A DNA stretch of 64,000 bases. It comes from Gleimia coleocanis DSM 15436. Lineage in GTDB: Bacteria; Actinomycetota; Actinomycetes; Actinomycetales; Actinomycetaceae. Shown here piece after piece: positions 17,711 to 26,608 of the stretch (position 1 is the first letter of the stretch; each line of letters begins with the position of its first letter). The stretch is from contig NZ_DS999543.1 in the NCBI RefSeq assembly GCF_000159015.1, positions 1 through 64,000 of the forward strand, in the 5' to 3' direction. The position numbers were made by a program, and so were the translations under genes. The notes under the pieces were generated by a model, which saw only the letters and a list, made by a program, of their open reading frames with translations, ran no database searches and was not told the DNA's origin.

Positions 17711-19189
17711 TTAGCCAACAATCGGTGACTCTTTAGGTAGACGAATCACGCGGCGACGTGAACGCAATGCCAACGCTGCAGCGAACGTCATCGTACCCAC
17801 GCGACCTAAGAACATTAACAACGTCAACAAATACTTACCACCATCCGGAAGAAGTGGAGTAATCCCGGTGGATAAACCAACGGTGCCGAAAGCAGAAATA
17901 GTTTCCACCAGCACCTGGTCCAAAGAAAACGGCGTAATCAGCAACAGAATGAAAGTTGCTGTAGAAACAATGAAAGCACCAATTAGCGTAACCGCCACGG
18001 CAACTCGCACCGTCGAAGGTGGAATACGTCGCCCGAATACTTCAATATCGCGATCGCCTCGCGCTTCAGCTAAAACTGCTAACGCCAGAATTGCAAAAGT
18101 AGTAACTTTCATACCACCCGCGGTAGATGCAGAGCCACCACCAATGAACATGAAAATATCTTGAATAAACCAAGTGCCGCGCGTCATCTCACCCATGTCA
18201 ATAATGGAAATGCCGGAAGTACGTGAGTTAGCGCCCGCTAATAGGGAATGCATGACGCGGTCAAAAACTGAAAGTTGCCCGTAAGTACGTTTATTCTGCC
18301 ACTCTGACGCTGCTACTAGGATCACGTTAATTACATAGAGAGCAAAGTAGGTGACGACTGTGAGTTTTGTGTGCAGGGTTAAACGGGTGGGGGTGCGCCA
18401 GTTTTTAGATAAATCCTGCATTACTGGGAAGCCGATTGCCCCCATGAAAGTGCCCAGAATAATTGGGGTAATCATCCACGGGTCGGATACGAAGGGTGTT
18501 AAGCCTTCTGGCATGACGATGAAACCAGCATTGTTGAAAATGGCAATCGCCATAAAAAGTGCGTACCACACGGAGTGAGAGAAGTCGTTTTCGAGGGTTA
18601 GGAAGCGGGGGAGTAACACCAGGAAAAGGATGAAATCTGCAGTGAGGGCGGTGACTACAACCGCTTTTAGTAGGGAGCCGATTTGGCCGAGGGAGGAAGT
18701 TTTGGTTTCTGAAGCAGCTAGCAGACGCTGGGTGAGTCCCAGGTGGTGGGAGACCGCAAGCCCCAGGGCGGATGCGAGGGTCATGACGCCCAGGCCACCA
18801 ATGGAAATGCCAATGGCGATAACGACTTGGCCAAAGACTGACCAGTAGCTTGCAGTGTCTACGGTTACTAAGCCGGTTACGCAAACTGCGGAAGTGGCGG
18901 TGAAGAGGACATCGACGAAGGGAGCGCGTTGGCCGCTTTGGGTGGCAATGGGCAGACTGAGCAGGGCAGAGATGATCGCGATAATCATGGCGAAGATGAC
19001 GACGGCGACGCGCGCTGGGTAGGTACGGGCGAAGTAGTCGGCGCGTTGGCGGATTTTGGCGATTAGGGAGTTGTCTGTCCGAGGGCGGTGGGTAGCGCTT
19101 ACAGTGGGGTCTGTGGATCTTAGCGGGGGCAGAGTGTCAGGACGGAACACAGCGGTTTGGCTGCGTTGAAAAGGAAGATTGAGCTTCAC
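17711..19189 (-). CDS. ktrB: Potassium transporter membrane subunit, TrkH/KtrB family
   Basis: A 492-aa membrane protein with about ten transmembrane or re-entrant segments and the four pore-loop signatures of the superfamily: SAVCVTGLVTV, FNNAGF, NSRTSGIS and FGTVGLSTG. About 45 extra N-terminal residues are polar and predicted cytoplasmic. With KtrA it forms a sodium- or proton-driven potassium importer. It begins a same-strand run ktrB-ktrA-radA-disA. Codon and base composition shift to G-rich in the N-terminal half on the plus strand, without any sign of frame disruption. Confidence 0.93.
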   Translation of the reverse strand: MKLNLPFQRSQTAVFRPDTLPPLRSTDPTVSATHRPRTDNSLIAKIRQRADYFARTYPARVAVVIFAMIIAIISALLSLPIATQSGQRAPFVDVLFTATSAVCVTGLVTVDTASYWSVFGQVVIAIGISIGGLGVMTLASALGLAVSHHLGLTQRLLAASETKTSSLGQIGSLLKAVVVTALTADFILFLVLLPRFLTLENDFSHSVWYALFMAIAIFNNAGFIVMPEGLTPFVSDPWMITPIILGTFMGAIGFPVMQDLSKNWRTPTRLTLHTKLTVVTYFALYVINVILVAASEWQNKRTYGQLSVFDRVMHSLLAGANSRTSGISIIDMGEMTRGTWFIQDIFMFIGGGSASTAGGMKVTTFAILALAVLAEARGDRDIEVFGRRIPPSTVRVAVAVTLIGAFIVSTATFILLLITPFSLDQVLVETISAFGTVGLSTGITPLLPDGGKYLLTLLMFLGRVGTMTFAAALALRSRRRVIRLPKESPIVG

Positions 19190-19419
19190 TTGTACGTCCT
19201 TTGTTTGGTTTCTGCTTTATGCTTGGAATTGGTAATTATGGCGCTTATCTAATGTTACTTACTAAAGTTTGAACTCAGCTACCTTTTATATCACTTAGTA
19301 CGTTAAAATAGTTTACGGCGCAGTTTCGTACTGCTAAATTTTGACAAACTATGCCTTGAGTTTATAAAGTGCATAGTTGGCTGGTAATTGTCCAGGAAGC
19401 ATCGTTAAGGAGGGGCAAA
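19190..19419. promoter_or_regulatory. Divergent intergenic region ktrB | bS22
   Basis: An AT-rich region of 230 bp. A good promoter for the bS22 gene is TTGACA (19341-19346) with TATAAA (19363-19368), spacing 16, and a strong RBS AAGGAGGGG before 19420. The ktrB leader on the minus strand was examined for a ydaO-type c-di-AMP riboswitch and none was recognised. Confidence 0.65.
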
Positions 19420-19518
19420 ATGGGCTCCGTTATTAAGAAGCGTCGCAAGCGTATGGCGAAGAAGAAGCACCGTAAGTTGCTTCGTAAGACTCGTCACCAG
19501 CGTCGTAACAAGAAGTGA
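19420..19518 (+). CDS. Small ribosomal protein bS22 (AURKAIP1/COX24 domain)
   Basis: A 32-aa, extremely basic protein beginning MGSVIKKRRKRMAKKKH and ending RRNKK. It matches the actinobacterial small-subunit protein bS22, known from mycobacterial ribosome structures. It is too short for most gene callers. The strong promoter (TTGACA/TATAAA), RBS AAGGAGGGG and immediate hairpin terminator (19521-19545) make a compact single-gene unit consistent with high expression. Confidence 0.93.
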   Translation: MGSVIKKRRKRMAKKKHRKLLRKTRHQRRNKK

Positions 19519-19520
19519 TT

Positions 19521-19545
19521 AAAAGCCCCGCAATGCGGGGCTTTT
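19521..19545 (+). terminator. Terminator after bS22
   Basis: AAAAGCCCCGC (19521-19531) pairs with GCGGGGCTTTT (19535-19545) around AAT, 2 nt after the stop codon. Confidence 0.92.
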
Positions 19546-19568
19546 AACTTTATCCATACTGTTTTTAA

Positions 19569-19626
19569 AATACGCGAACGTGGGTTCGGACGCAGAGAAA
19601 ACGCGCGAACTAAGATTCGCGCGTTT
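19569..19626. repeat. Two units of the 31-bp palindromic repeat (inverted orientation)
   Basis: Units read ACGCGAACGTGGGTTCGGACGC and AACGCGCGAAC...GTTCGCGCGTTTT-like. They lie between the convergent bS22 and histidine phosphatase genes, next to the latter's stop. Confidence 0.7.
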
Positions 19627-19648
19627 TAAAGATTAGAGACACAGAAGC

Positions 19649-20314
19649 TTACTGAGGTAACTGAGCCGCCGAAGTCCCCGGAACCATATCAGCAGCCTTA
19701 GATAACAAATGCCCCGCAGGTTCCCAGTAATAGCAACCCACTAACGTATCATCTTCAAAAATCAGTGAAGTTACCGAAGCTAAAGAACACTCACGCTGGA
19801 ACGGCAAGTGAGCTAAAGACCAGCCCTCAACCCAAGAACGTACCGTCCAAATCGGCAACTGGTGGGACACTAGCAGTGCTTCACGTCCCTTAGCTACCTC
19901 TAAAGTATCAGCAATTACTGCGCTCATACGCTTCACAATCTGCGTATAAGGTTCACCCCAAGAAGGGGCAAACGGATTACGGTAACGCGCCCAATTAGAC
20001 GGGTAGGCTAACTGCCAGCGGTTAGCTGCAATATCAGCGCCCTCGAAAAGATTCCCCGCTTCCACTAAACGAGAATCCGCCGTCACCGGCAAATCAAATG
20101 CCAGCGCGGTAGGTAAAGCAGTCTGCTGTGCGCGCAAAAGTGGGGAAGCCACCACCAGTGCCAAATCATGTTCGCCCGCAACAAAAGCGTTAGCGGCAGC
20201 ACTTGCCATTTCCTGCCCCAGAGAGCTTAAACGAAAGCCAGGTTTACGACCGTAAAGAACTTTATCGGGATTATAAACCTCACCGTGACGCATCAGATGA
20301 ATCGTTGTTTTCAT
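19649..20314 (-). CDS. Histidine phosphatase family protein
   Basis: A 221-aa phosphoglycerate-mutase-like enzyme with the catalytic LMRHGE motif at residues 8-13 and a second His region (LVVASPLLRAQQTA, then LLVSHQLPIWT). The fold is complete; the substrate is unknown. The start at 20314 is chosen because GGAAGGAG lies 8 nt upstream; it is inside the last codons of the PLDc_N gene, giving a 35-nt overlap in another frame and likely coupling. In actinobacteria such genes often lie beside menaquinone and cytochrome maturation genes, as here. Confidence 0.88.
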   Translation of the reverse strand: MKTTIHLMRHGEVYNPDKVLYGRKPGFRLSSLGQEMASAAANAFVAGEHDLALVVASPLLRAQQTALPTALAFDLPVTADSRLVEAGNLFEGADIAANRWQLAYPSNWARYRNPFAPSWGEPYTQIVKRMSAVIADTLEVAKGREALLVSHQLPIWTVRSWVEGWSLAHLPFQRECSLASVTSLIFEDDTLVGCYYWEPAGHLLSKAADMVPGTSAAQLPQ

Positions 20315-20708
20315 CTTCATCTCCTTCCGGGGTAGTAGGGGCAGCAGAATCAGCTTCCGCAGACTTTGCTTTACGCTGCTGGTAGATTTCTTTCTCAAGT
20401 TTCCACAGGAATTCTGGATCATCATCAGGAGCTACCTGCTGCGGAGCAGAATCAGCGCCAGCTCTACCACGTTTAAAGAACTCACCGATAGAGATCCCCG
20501 ACTCGTCAGCCATCTGCACCCGTGAAATCACCAGCCACGCGATACCACCCAGTGGAAAGAAAAGCAGTGCAATGAAAATCCAAAAGACCTTTGGAATGCG
20601 TCCCGGAAACTCACCGCTGGGGAAACGCTCAGACTTAGATAACGCAATATCTGCAACCGCGTAAATAGTTATCGCAATGCCTACGATAAGAAAAAGTACT
20701 CTAGCCAT
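20280..20708 (-). CDS. PLDc_N domain membrane protein
   Basis: A 142-aa protein with two transmembrane helices (about residues 4-22 and 43-63) framing a short loop, the PLDc_N domain without any phospholipase catalytic motif. A polar tail of about 75 residues rich in Ala, Asp and Glu follows. The RBS GAGGA precedes the ATG. Such stand-alone proteins are commonly next to menA in actinobacteria, suggesting a role in the membrane side of quinone or cytochrome metabolism; this is inference. Confidence 0.85.
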   Translation of the reverse strand: MARVLFLIVGIAITIYAVADIALSKSERFPSGEFPGRIPKVFWIFIALLFFPLGGIAWLVISRVQMADESGISIGEFFKRGRAGADSAPQQVAPDDDPEFLWKLEKEIYQQRKAKSAEADSAAPTTPEGDEDENNDSSDASR

Positions 20709-20769
20709 TCCAGATCCTCACCAACAACTCAGACGCACAAGCGTCCAAAGAACTTTCCAAAGCATGTAC

Positions 20770-21672
20770 CTAGCCAATCACAAAACCAGTGGCAATGACT
20801 ACTCCAAACAGTAAAGTCGTTAATCCTAGTTTCTTCAGGACCGGAATCAGCTCCTTACCGGAAGCTCCTTGCATGACTGGGGAAGTCAACAAAAACGCGG
20901 TGGAAAGCAACAGCATTAGAGACCCAAAACGCACCCACAGATTAGGGATAGTAACTAAACCAAGTACCATTGCCACCCAAATCAAAGCAGAGTAAATCAT
21001 GCGAGAAGGACCATCCCCCAAACGGACTGCAACAGTACGTTTACCGGCCTTAGTATCAGTAGGAATATCGCGAATATTATTGATGAAAAGCAAGGCGACG
21101 GAAAGCATACCAACGGCAGAGGCCGCTGCCCACAACCAAAGGGGTGCTTCTTGAACCTGCACCCAGGTAGTGCCGATAGTTGCCATAAGCCCAAAGAAAA
21201 CAAAGACTAGCAACTCAGATAAGCCAACTCCCGCGTAGCCGTAAGGATTTTTCCCACCTGTATAAAACCATGCAGCTACTACTGCCAAAACCCCTGGTAA
21301 TAAAAGGATCCACTGGCCACTCACAACCAGAATTCCTAAGCCAACTACACCGGCAAAAGCAAAACTTACCAGTGCTGCCTTTAGCACGGTTTTTGCAGGA
21401 ACCAGTCCGGAAGCCGTTAAGCGCAGCGGTCCGGAACGCTTATCGTCAGTCCCACGAATACCGTCAGAATAGTCATTGGAAAAATTCACCCCAATTTGCA
21501 AAGCCAAAGCTACGAGTAAAGCAGCTACAGAAAGAGCCCAGTTAAAACCCTGTAGACGGTAGGCGGCGGCTGCCCCAATCAATACGGGAGCCACTGCGGC
21601 TGGTAAAGTCCGCAAACGAGCGCCCTCTAACCAGTCCTTGAAAGTCGCTTGGCGTTTTGCTTTCTGGCTCAT
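20770..21672 (-). CDS. menA: 1,4-dihydroxy-2-naphthoate polyprenyltransferase
   Basis: A 300-aa UbiA-superfamily integral membrane enzyme that joins a polyprenyl diphosphate to dihydroxynaphthoate, forming demethylmenaquinone. The prenyl-diphosphate site is NFSNDYSDGIRGTD with its Asp-rich motif, and the second acidic site is NNIRDIPTDTKAGKRT. About nine membrane segments are visible. The ATG overlaps the menE stop by 4 nt, so the pair is translationally coupled. The final methylation (menG/ubiE) and menF genes are not in the window. Confidence 0.96.
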   Translation of the reverse strand: MSQKAKRQATFKDWLEGARLRTLPAAVAPVLIGAAAAYRLQGFNWALSVAALLVALALQIGVNFSNDYSDGIRGTDDKRSGPLRLTASGLVPAKTVLKAALVSFAFAGVVGLGILVVSGQWILLLPGVLAVVAAWFYTGGKNPYGYAGVGLSELLVFVFFGLMATIGTTWVQVQEAPLWLWAAASAVGMLSVALLFINNIRDIPTDTKAGKRTVAVRLGDGPSRMIYSALIWVAMVLGLVTIPNLWVRFGSLMLLLSTAFLLTSPVMQGASGKELIPVLKKLGLTTLLFGVVIATGFVIG

Positions 21673-23003
21673 GCACGCTCCTTATTTTCTTTCACCCACA
21701 GGTTGGCGGGACGCAACTCAGCTGGTAGTTCCAACAGTTCTTGCACCATTTTTTCGAGGGCGTGCTTATCAGGCTTACCCAAATCAGTGCGCGGTAAGGT
21801 TTCTAAAACAATGAAAGCTCGCGGAGCAAACTCTTTTCCAAGTTCACTACCAACCAACTCCCGCCAATGCCGTGCAGTGGCAGGTAAATCAACTACTGGC
21901 TGCGCCACAGTCACTACTGCTACCGCAATCTGCCCCCACAGGCTATCTGCTGCGGGAAGTACCACCGCTTCCGTTACCGATGCTTCAGAGCTAACTGTAG
22001 TTGAAACCAGTGCATTTGCAACCGGAAGCGGGGAAATATTTAACCCCCCAGAAATGATTACCTCATCTGCGCGTCCTTGAACCTGGACTTTTCCGCCCTC
22101 GGAAATAATCTGATCCGCAGTGGGGAGAAAACGCAAGCCATCAACGGAAACGAAATCAGCGCCCGTCTCCCCATCTAAATAATCCACCAGCAAAGTAGGG
22201 GAATGAATCAATGCACAACCATTTTCAGCGGTTTCGACACGCACACCTGCCAACGGCACCCCATCATAAACCACGCCACCTGCAGTTTCAGTCATCCCAT
22301 AACTGGTGACTACACGAAGCCCCGCGGTTTCTGCGCGTTCTCGTAACGCCACAGGCAGAGCTGCTCCGCCCACTAAAATGGCATCCAAACGTGCCAAATA
22401 CTCTACCAGTTCACCACCGAAATCCAGCGCATCCTGAAGCTGCTTCGGAACCAACGCTAAATAAGACCGTAAATCAGTTCGTACGCCACCGCCTTCAAAC
22501 ATGGAACGGCAAGCACGAATCAACGCATCTGCATCAAAGCCACCATCCAACTCAGCAATCACCGGTGACGCCTCAGCCACGCAACAACGCACTAATGTCA
22601 ACAAACCTGCAATATGATGCACCGGTAAGGCGACAATCCAGCGTCCGGGACCTCCTAAAGCTTCATGAGTGGCGCGGGCAGAAGCCACTAAAGCCGCGTA
22701 TGAAAGCCCGACTAAACGAGGCTGACCTGACGTGGATCCTGAGGTTTCTACAATCACGTCGACTTCTGCGGGAAGTCGCGTTAGGTGATTTTCGAGGGCG
22801 GCTGTAGAAGCCTCAATCATGGGTGGGAAACACTCTTCAATAGGACGTGGGGCAACTACAATCCACTTACTACGTTTCTGCCCAGTTGCTTCCTCGCGCT
22901 CAAAAAATTCCCACAGTTTATGCACCGCAGAATACGTGCGAGTAATCGCCATGGCGGAAGTGCCGCCGGGAACAAGCATTAACTGAGCGTCAGAAATAGT
23001 CAT
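21669..23003 (-). CDS. menE: o-Succinylbenzoate-CoA ligase, AMP-dependent synthetase family
   Basis: A 444-aa ANL-superfamily ligase. The phosphate-binding loop is ETSGSTSGQPRLVGLS, the adenine site is VTSYGMTETAGG, and the hinge region is QGRADEVIISGGLNISP. It is a little shorter than the usual 460-490 aa. Its identity as MenE, rather than another acyl-CoA ligase, rests mainly on coupling to menA and on the nearby menB, menC and menD genes. RBS AAAAGGA precedes the ATG. Two motif copies (22093 and 22792) lie within it. Confidence 0.9.
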   Translation of the reverse strand: MTISDAQLMLVPGGTSAMAITRTYSAVHKLWEFFEREEATGQKRSKWIVVAPRPIEECFPPMIEASTAALENHLTRLPAEVDVIVETSGSTSGQPRLVGLSYAALVASARATHEALGGPGRWIVALPVHHIAGLLTLVRCCVAEASPVIAELDGGFDADALIRACRSMFEGGGVRTDLRSYLALVPKQLQDALDFGGELVEYLARLDAILVGGAALPVALRERAETAGLRVVTSYGMTETAGGVVYDGVPLAGVRVETAENGCALIHSPTLLVDYLDGETGADFVSVDGLRFLPTADQIISEGGKVQVQGRADEVIISGGLNISPLPVANALVSTTVSSEASVTEAVVLPAADSLWGQIAVAVVTVAQPVVDLPATARHWRELVGSELGKEFAPRAFIVLETLPRTDLGKPDKHALEKMVQELLELPAELRPANLWVKENKERA

Positions 23004-23099
23004 GTAGAGTCCTTTTAACGTCGAAACACTTCTATTCTAAGGGGTTTAAGTTGAGGTATTGCACAGAAGCTCGCTCTGCCTAAAATAAATGACATATTC

Positions 23100-23105
23100 T
23101 ATACT
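23100..23105 (+). promoter_or_regulatory. -10 box of the L,D-transpeptidase gene
   Basis: TATACT at 23100-23105, about 73 nt before the start at 23178; the -35 is weak. The RBS is GAAGGAAA. Confidence 0.5.
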
Positions 23106-23177
23106 TAATAAGAAGTAGTTAAAAGACTTTTCATAGTTAGATGTAATCGCTAACTGAATGAAAACTGAAGGAAAAAC

Positions 23178-24650
23178 ATGGACGCAGTCGAAAGCGTAGA
23201 ACCAGTAGCCGCAAAGAAAACTGGACTAAAGCTAAAAATCACTGCCGGAATCGCAGCGGTACTGGCTATCACTTTAGGTGGATCCTCTGTAGCCTACGGC
23301 ATGTATTTCGAAGACCGCGCACTACCTTCAGTAACTATTGCCGGCCAGGATGTTTCCGGAATGAAGGAAGCAGAAATCGCTAAGATGATCACTGATCAGG
23401 CAGGCAAGCAAAAGCTAAAGTTTAAAGTCGGTGAGAAAGAAGTTACCGCTACCTACGCTGAAATTGGTGTAGAAACTGACGCTGAAGCAACCGCTAAGAA
23501 CGTATTGAAAGCAAACCAGAGCATCTGGAATCGCTTCACCGCTTACTTCAACCCAACCAAGCAGCAGGTTGTCACTAAGTTCAATGAAACTAAGTTCAAT
23601 GACTTCCTTGGAACGCTTGAAAAAACCTTGGATAAGCCACGTCAAGACGCGGCTTTGAATGTGAATGCTGAAACCGGTGAATTCTCTGTAGTTCCCGGCA
23701 AAATGGGTGAAGTTGTGGATAAGGAAGACTTACGCACTCAGGTAGAAGCGCAGGTTATGAATCTTACTTCGGAACCAATCATCACTAAGATTGTCTCCCT
23801 TGAACCAGAACTGACTGACGCGGAAGTAACCGCATTTCAGCAGAAAGCTACCGAGCTTGCCAACCTGGACCTGACTTTCTTTGAGGGTGAAGAAGATATC
23901 ACCATTGAATATCTGCAAAAGGTGGGGTTGATTTCCTTCAAGGATGCTGCGGGAAAGACTGTCGAACCAAAGTATGATGCTGATAAGGTACGGGAGTTTG
24001 TAGCGAAACTTGCTGAACAGACTAATGAAGAGCCTGAACCAGCGTTACATAACGTAAACGGTGCTGGAAAAGTCCTGGCAGTAGCTAAAGAAGGTAAGCC
24101 AGGTTGGAAGGTAAATAACGCTTCCGCAGTTGCAGATGCTGCAGTGAATTCTTTGGCAGCTGGTAAAGCTTTCCGCGGGGAGTTCACCTACGACAAGATT
24201 CAGCAGAAAGTTGAAACTCGTCTAATTGCAGACGGTGCTGAAAACTTGGCATATCAGGCAGCGCCGGGTGAACGTTGGATTGATATTAACCTTTCTAACT
24301 ACACGATGACTGCCTACGAAGGTGCTACCCCAGTGTTCTTCACTGACCAGATTGTTCCGGGTGCAAATGAAACCCCAACTGTAGTTGGTAAGTTCGCGGT
24401 TTATTTGAAGTACAACGTGCAGGATATGCGTGGTACTAACTTTGACGGTACTCCTTACTTAACTAAGGGCGTGCCTTGGGTAACTTACTTCCACGGTGGT
24501 TACGCAATCCACGGTGCTCCATGGCGTAGCGTATTCGGTTTAGGTCACGGCGGTAATGGCACTCACGGTTGTATCAACACCCCAACTGGTAATGCTAAGT
24601 GGATTTACGACTGGTCTCAAATGGGTGACCCAGTAGTCGTTCACTACTGA
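23178..24650 (+). CDS. L,D-transpeptidase with YoaR-like N-terminal domains
   Basis: A 490-aa cell-envelope protein. A transmembrane anchor lies at about residues 17-38. One or two putative peptidoglycan-binding (PG_binding_4/YoaR-like) domains follow, around residues 45-210 and 225-350. The C-terminal YkuD catalytic domain starts at ERWIDINLSNYTMTAYEG and contains YAIHGAPW and GNGTHGCINTP with the catalytic His and Cys. It forms 3-3 cross-links or attaches proteins to peptidoglycan. It is a single-gene unit just upstream of menB. All motifs are intact. Confidence 0.95.
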   Translation: MDAVESVEPVAAKKTGLKLKITAGIAAVLAITLGGSSVAYGMYFEDRALPSVTIAGQDVSGMKEAEIAKMITDQAGKQKLKFKVGEKEVTATYAEIGVETDAEATAKNVLKANQSIWNRFTAYFNPTKQQVVTKFNETKFNDFLGTLEKTLDKPRQDAALNVNAETGEFSVVPGKMGEVVDKEDLRTQVEAQVMNLTSEPIITKIVSLEPELTDAEVTAFQQKATELANLDLTFFEGEEDITIEYLQKVGLISFKDAAGKTVEPKYDADKVREFVAKLAEQTNEEPEPALHNVNGAGKVLAVAKEGKPGWKVNNASAVADAAVNSLAAGKAFRGEFTYDKIQQKVETRLIADGAENLAYQAAPGERWIDINLSNYTMTAYEGATPVFFTDQIVPGANETPTVVGKFAVYLKYNVQDMRGTNFDGTPYLTKGVPWVTYFHGGYAIHGAPWRSVFGLGHGGNGTHGCINTPTGNAKWIYDWSQMGDPVVVHY

Positions 24651-24697
24651 TAAAAACTTACAGGTAATACGCTCATAACTTCCGTAGAATGGAAGCT

Positions 24698-25678
24698 ATG
24701 AGCGTATTACCTTTTGTATCCGATACTTTTGATGCTTCTCGTTGGCGTGAAGTAGTCGGTTTTGAACTTACTGACATTACCTACCACCGGGGAATTTCGC
24801 GTGGCATGGAGTTAGACGGTAAACCTGTTGGTGCAGACTTGCCGGTTGTCCGTATTGCGTTTGATCGCCCAATCTTACGTAATGCTTTCCGCCCTCATAC
24901 GGTGGATGAACTCTACCGCTGTCTGGATCATGCGCGGATGACTTCGGATGTTGCCGCGGTAATTATTACGGGTAACGGGCCTTCTCCTAAGGATGGGGGC
25001 TATGGTTTTTGTTCTGGTGGCGATCAGCGGATTCGTGGTAAGGATGGCTACCGTTATGAGGAAACGGATTTGGGTGAGGATGCGGCGGTCGAGTCGCGAC
25101 GGGAAACTATTGATCCGGTTCGTGCGGGACGCTTGCATATTTTGGAAGTCCAGCGTCTGATTCGTACTATGCCAAAGGTGGTTATTGCTGCGGTTTCTGG
25201 TTGGGCGGCCGGTGGCGGTCATTCTTTGAATGTGGTGTGTGATCTTTCTATTGCTTCGCTGGAGCATGCGCGTTTTATGCAGACTGACGCGAATGTGGGT
25301 TCTTTTGATGCTGGTTATGGTTCGGCTTTGCTGGCGCGCCAGGTGGGGGATAAGCGGGCTCGGGAGATTTTCTTTTTGGCGCGTGAGTATTCTGCTGTTG
25401 ATGCGGAACGTTGGGGTGTGGTTAATGAGGCAGTACCGCACGCAGAGCTTGAGAATACGGCGTTGGAGTATGCGCGGATTATTGCGACTAAGTCTCCGCA
25501 GGCGATTCGCATGTTGAAGTTTGCGTTTAATTTGGCTGATGATGGTTTGGCTGGTCAGCAGGTTTTCGCGGGTGAAGCTACGCGTATGGCTTATATGACT
25601 GAGGAGGCTCAGGAGGGTCGGGATGCTTTCGTAGAGCGTCGTCAGCCTGACTGGTCACCGTTCCCGTACTATTTCTGA
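24698..25678 (+). CDS. menB: 1,4-dihydroxy-2-naphthoyl-CoA synthase
   Basis: A 326-aa crotonase-family enzyme that cyclises o-succinylbenzoyl-CoA. It has the MenB marks FCSGGDQRIRG, WAAGGGHSLNVVCDLSIA, QTDANVGSFDAGYGSALLAR and the C-terminal PDWSPFPYYF. It is longer than crotonases in general but normal for actinobacterial MenB. TAGAAT (24685-24690) lies 7 nt before the ATG at 24698, so a leaderless start there is favoured over ATG 24689, which would lie inside the -10 box. It ends at an array of palindromic repeats. Confidence 0.96.
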   Translation: MSVLPFVSDTFDASRWREVVGFELTDITYHRGISRGMELDGKPVGADLPVVRIAFDRPILRNAFRPHTVDELYRCLDHARMTSDVAAVIITGNGPSPKDGGYGFCSGGDQRIRGKDGYRYEETDLGEDAAVESRRETIDPVRAGRLHILEVQRLIRTMPKVVIAAVSGWAAGGGHSLNVVCDLSIASLEHARFMQTDANVGSFDAGYGSALLARQVGDKRAREIFFLAREYSAVDAERWGVVNEAVPHAELENTALEYARIIATKSPQAIRMLKFAFNLADDGLAGQQVFAGEATRMAYMTEEAQEGRDAFVERRQPDWSPFPYYF

Positions 25679-25684
25679 TTCCCT

Positions 25685-25743
25685 TTGCGTGGGAATCGTA
25701 ACTCCCGCGTTTTGGTTGCGCGGGAACTTGCGTTCGCACGTTT
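25685..25743. repeat. Two 31-bp palindromic repeat units followed by a CGAGGGCG motif
   Basis: Units start at 25685 (TTGCGTGGGAATCG) and 25716 (TTGCGCGGGAACTTG), exactly 31 bp apart. They are followed at 25744-25753 by TCGAGGGCGG. They lie between convergent menB and the aquaporin gene. Confidence 0.85.
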
Positions 25744-25768
25744 TCGAGGGCGGTAAATAACTGTAAGT

Positions 25769-25815
25769 AAGGGGGTGTGGGGTGAGAACCATTGGTTCTC
25801 ACCCCACACCCCCTT
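25769..25815. terminator. Bidirectional terminator menB | glpF
   Basis: A 23-bp perfect inverted repeat (25769-25791 with 25793-25815), one of the longest stems in the window, lies between convergent genes. Confidence 0.9.
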
Positions 25816-25852
25816 TAAGTAGTAAGTGGAAACTTCTTTTAAGAAGTTAGGC

Positions 25853-26608
25853 TCAGAAAGCAGCTACCAGCAGGCCACCGCAAACTGCACCGAGGATACC
25901 ACCGATCATTGGGCCAACTACTGGAACCCAAGAGTAACCCCAGTCAGAGTCGCCCTTACCCTTGATTGGCAGTACTGCGTGTGCAATACGTGGAGCCAAG
26001 TCACGAGCTGGGTTGATTGCGTAGCCGGTAGGACCACCAAGGGAAGCACCGATACCTACGATCAGGAATGCTACACCCATTGGTGCCAGCCAACCCAAGT
26101 CAGGCTTGCCGCCGATGAGACCAGCTGCCACGATTACGAACAGCAGTACGAAGGTGCCCATTGCTTCGGTGACGCAGTTCCAGAAGTAGTCGCGGTCTTC
26201 TGGACCGGTTGCGAATACGCCCAGCTTAGCGCCCTTGTCTTCGGATAGGTCGAACTGCTTGCGGTAGGTCAGCCAGGTCAGAACTGCACCCAGGAATGCA
26301 CCCAGGAACTGTGCAACGATAGCAACCATTACCTGTGCCCAGTTAACGCCCATTCCTTCAACAACGGACTTAACAGCCAAACCAACGGTAACTGCAGGGT
26401 TCAGGTGACCACCGGTCTTGAATGCTACGATAACACCCATCCAAACTGCAATACCCCAGCCGAAGTTTACGTGCAGGAAGCCGGTGCCGTTACCCTTGTT
26501 CTTTGGCAGAATGTTGTTTGCAACTACACCGCCACCCAGCAGGAGCAGCATTGCAGTACCTGCAAATTCGGCCAAGAATACCTGGCCAAGAGTTAGATCA
26601 GCCCACAT
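25853..26608 (-). CDS. glpF: Glycerol facilitator / aquaporin (MIP family)
   Basis: A 251-aa six-helix channel with both half-helix motifs: GGHLNPAVTVG and GYAINPARDLAPR. The Asp following the second motif (NPARD) is the usual mark of a glyceroporin rather than a strict water channel. A spacer between helices is somewhat longer (RKQFDLSEDKGAKLGVF). AAAAGGAG precedes the ATG. No glycerol kinase gene adjoins it. The nearest neighbour upstream, on the opposite strand, is the beta-galactosidase gene. Confidence 0.93.
   Translation of the reverse strand: MWADLTLGQVFLAEFAGTAMLLLLGGGVVANNILPKNKGNGTGFLHVNFGWGIAVWMGVIVAFKTGGHLNPAVTVGLAVKSVVEGMGVNWAQVMVAIVAQFLGAFLGAVLTWLTYRKQFDLSEDKGAKLGVFATGPEDRDYFWNCVTEAMGTFVLLFVIVAAGLIGGKPDLGWLAPMGVAFLIVGIGASLGGPTGYAINPARDLAPRIAHAVLPIKGKGDSDWGYSWVPVVGPMIGGILGAVCGGLLVAAF

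Noticed and set aside
19190-19330. ydaO-type c-di-AMP riboswitch upstream of ktrB
   Set aside because: Looked for because of the nearby disA; no pseudo-symmetric ydaO core could be recognised.
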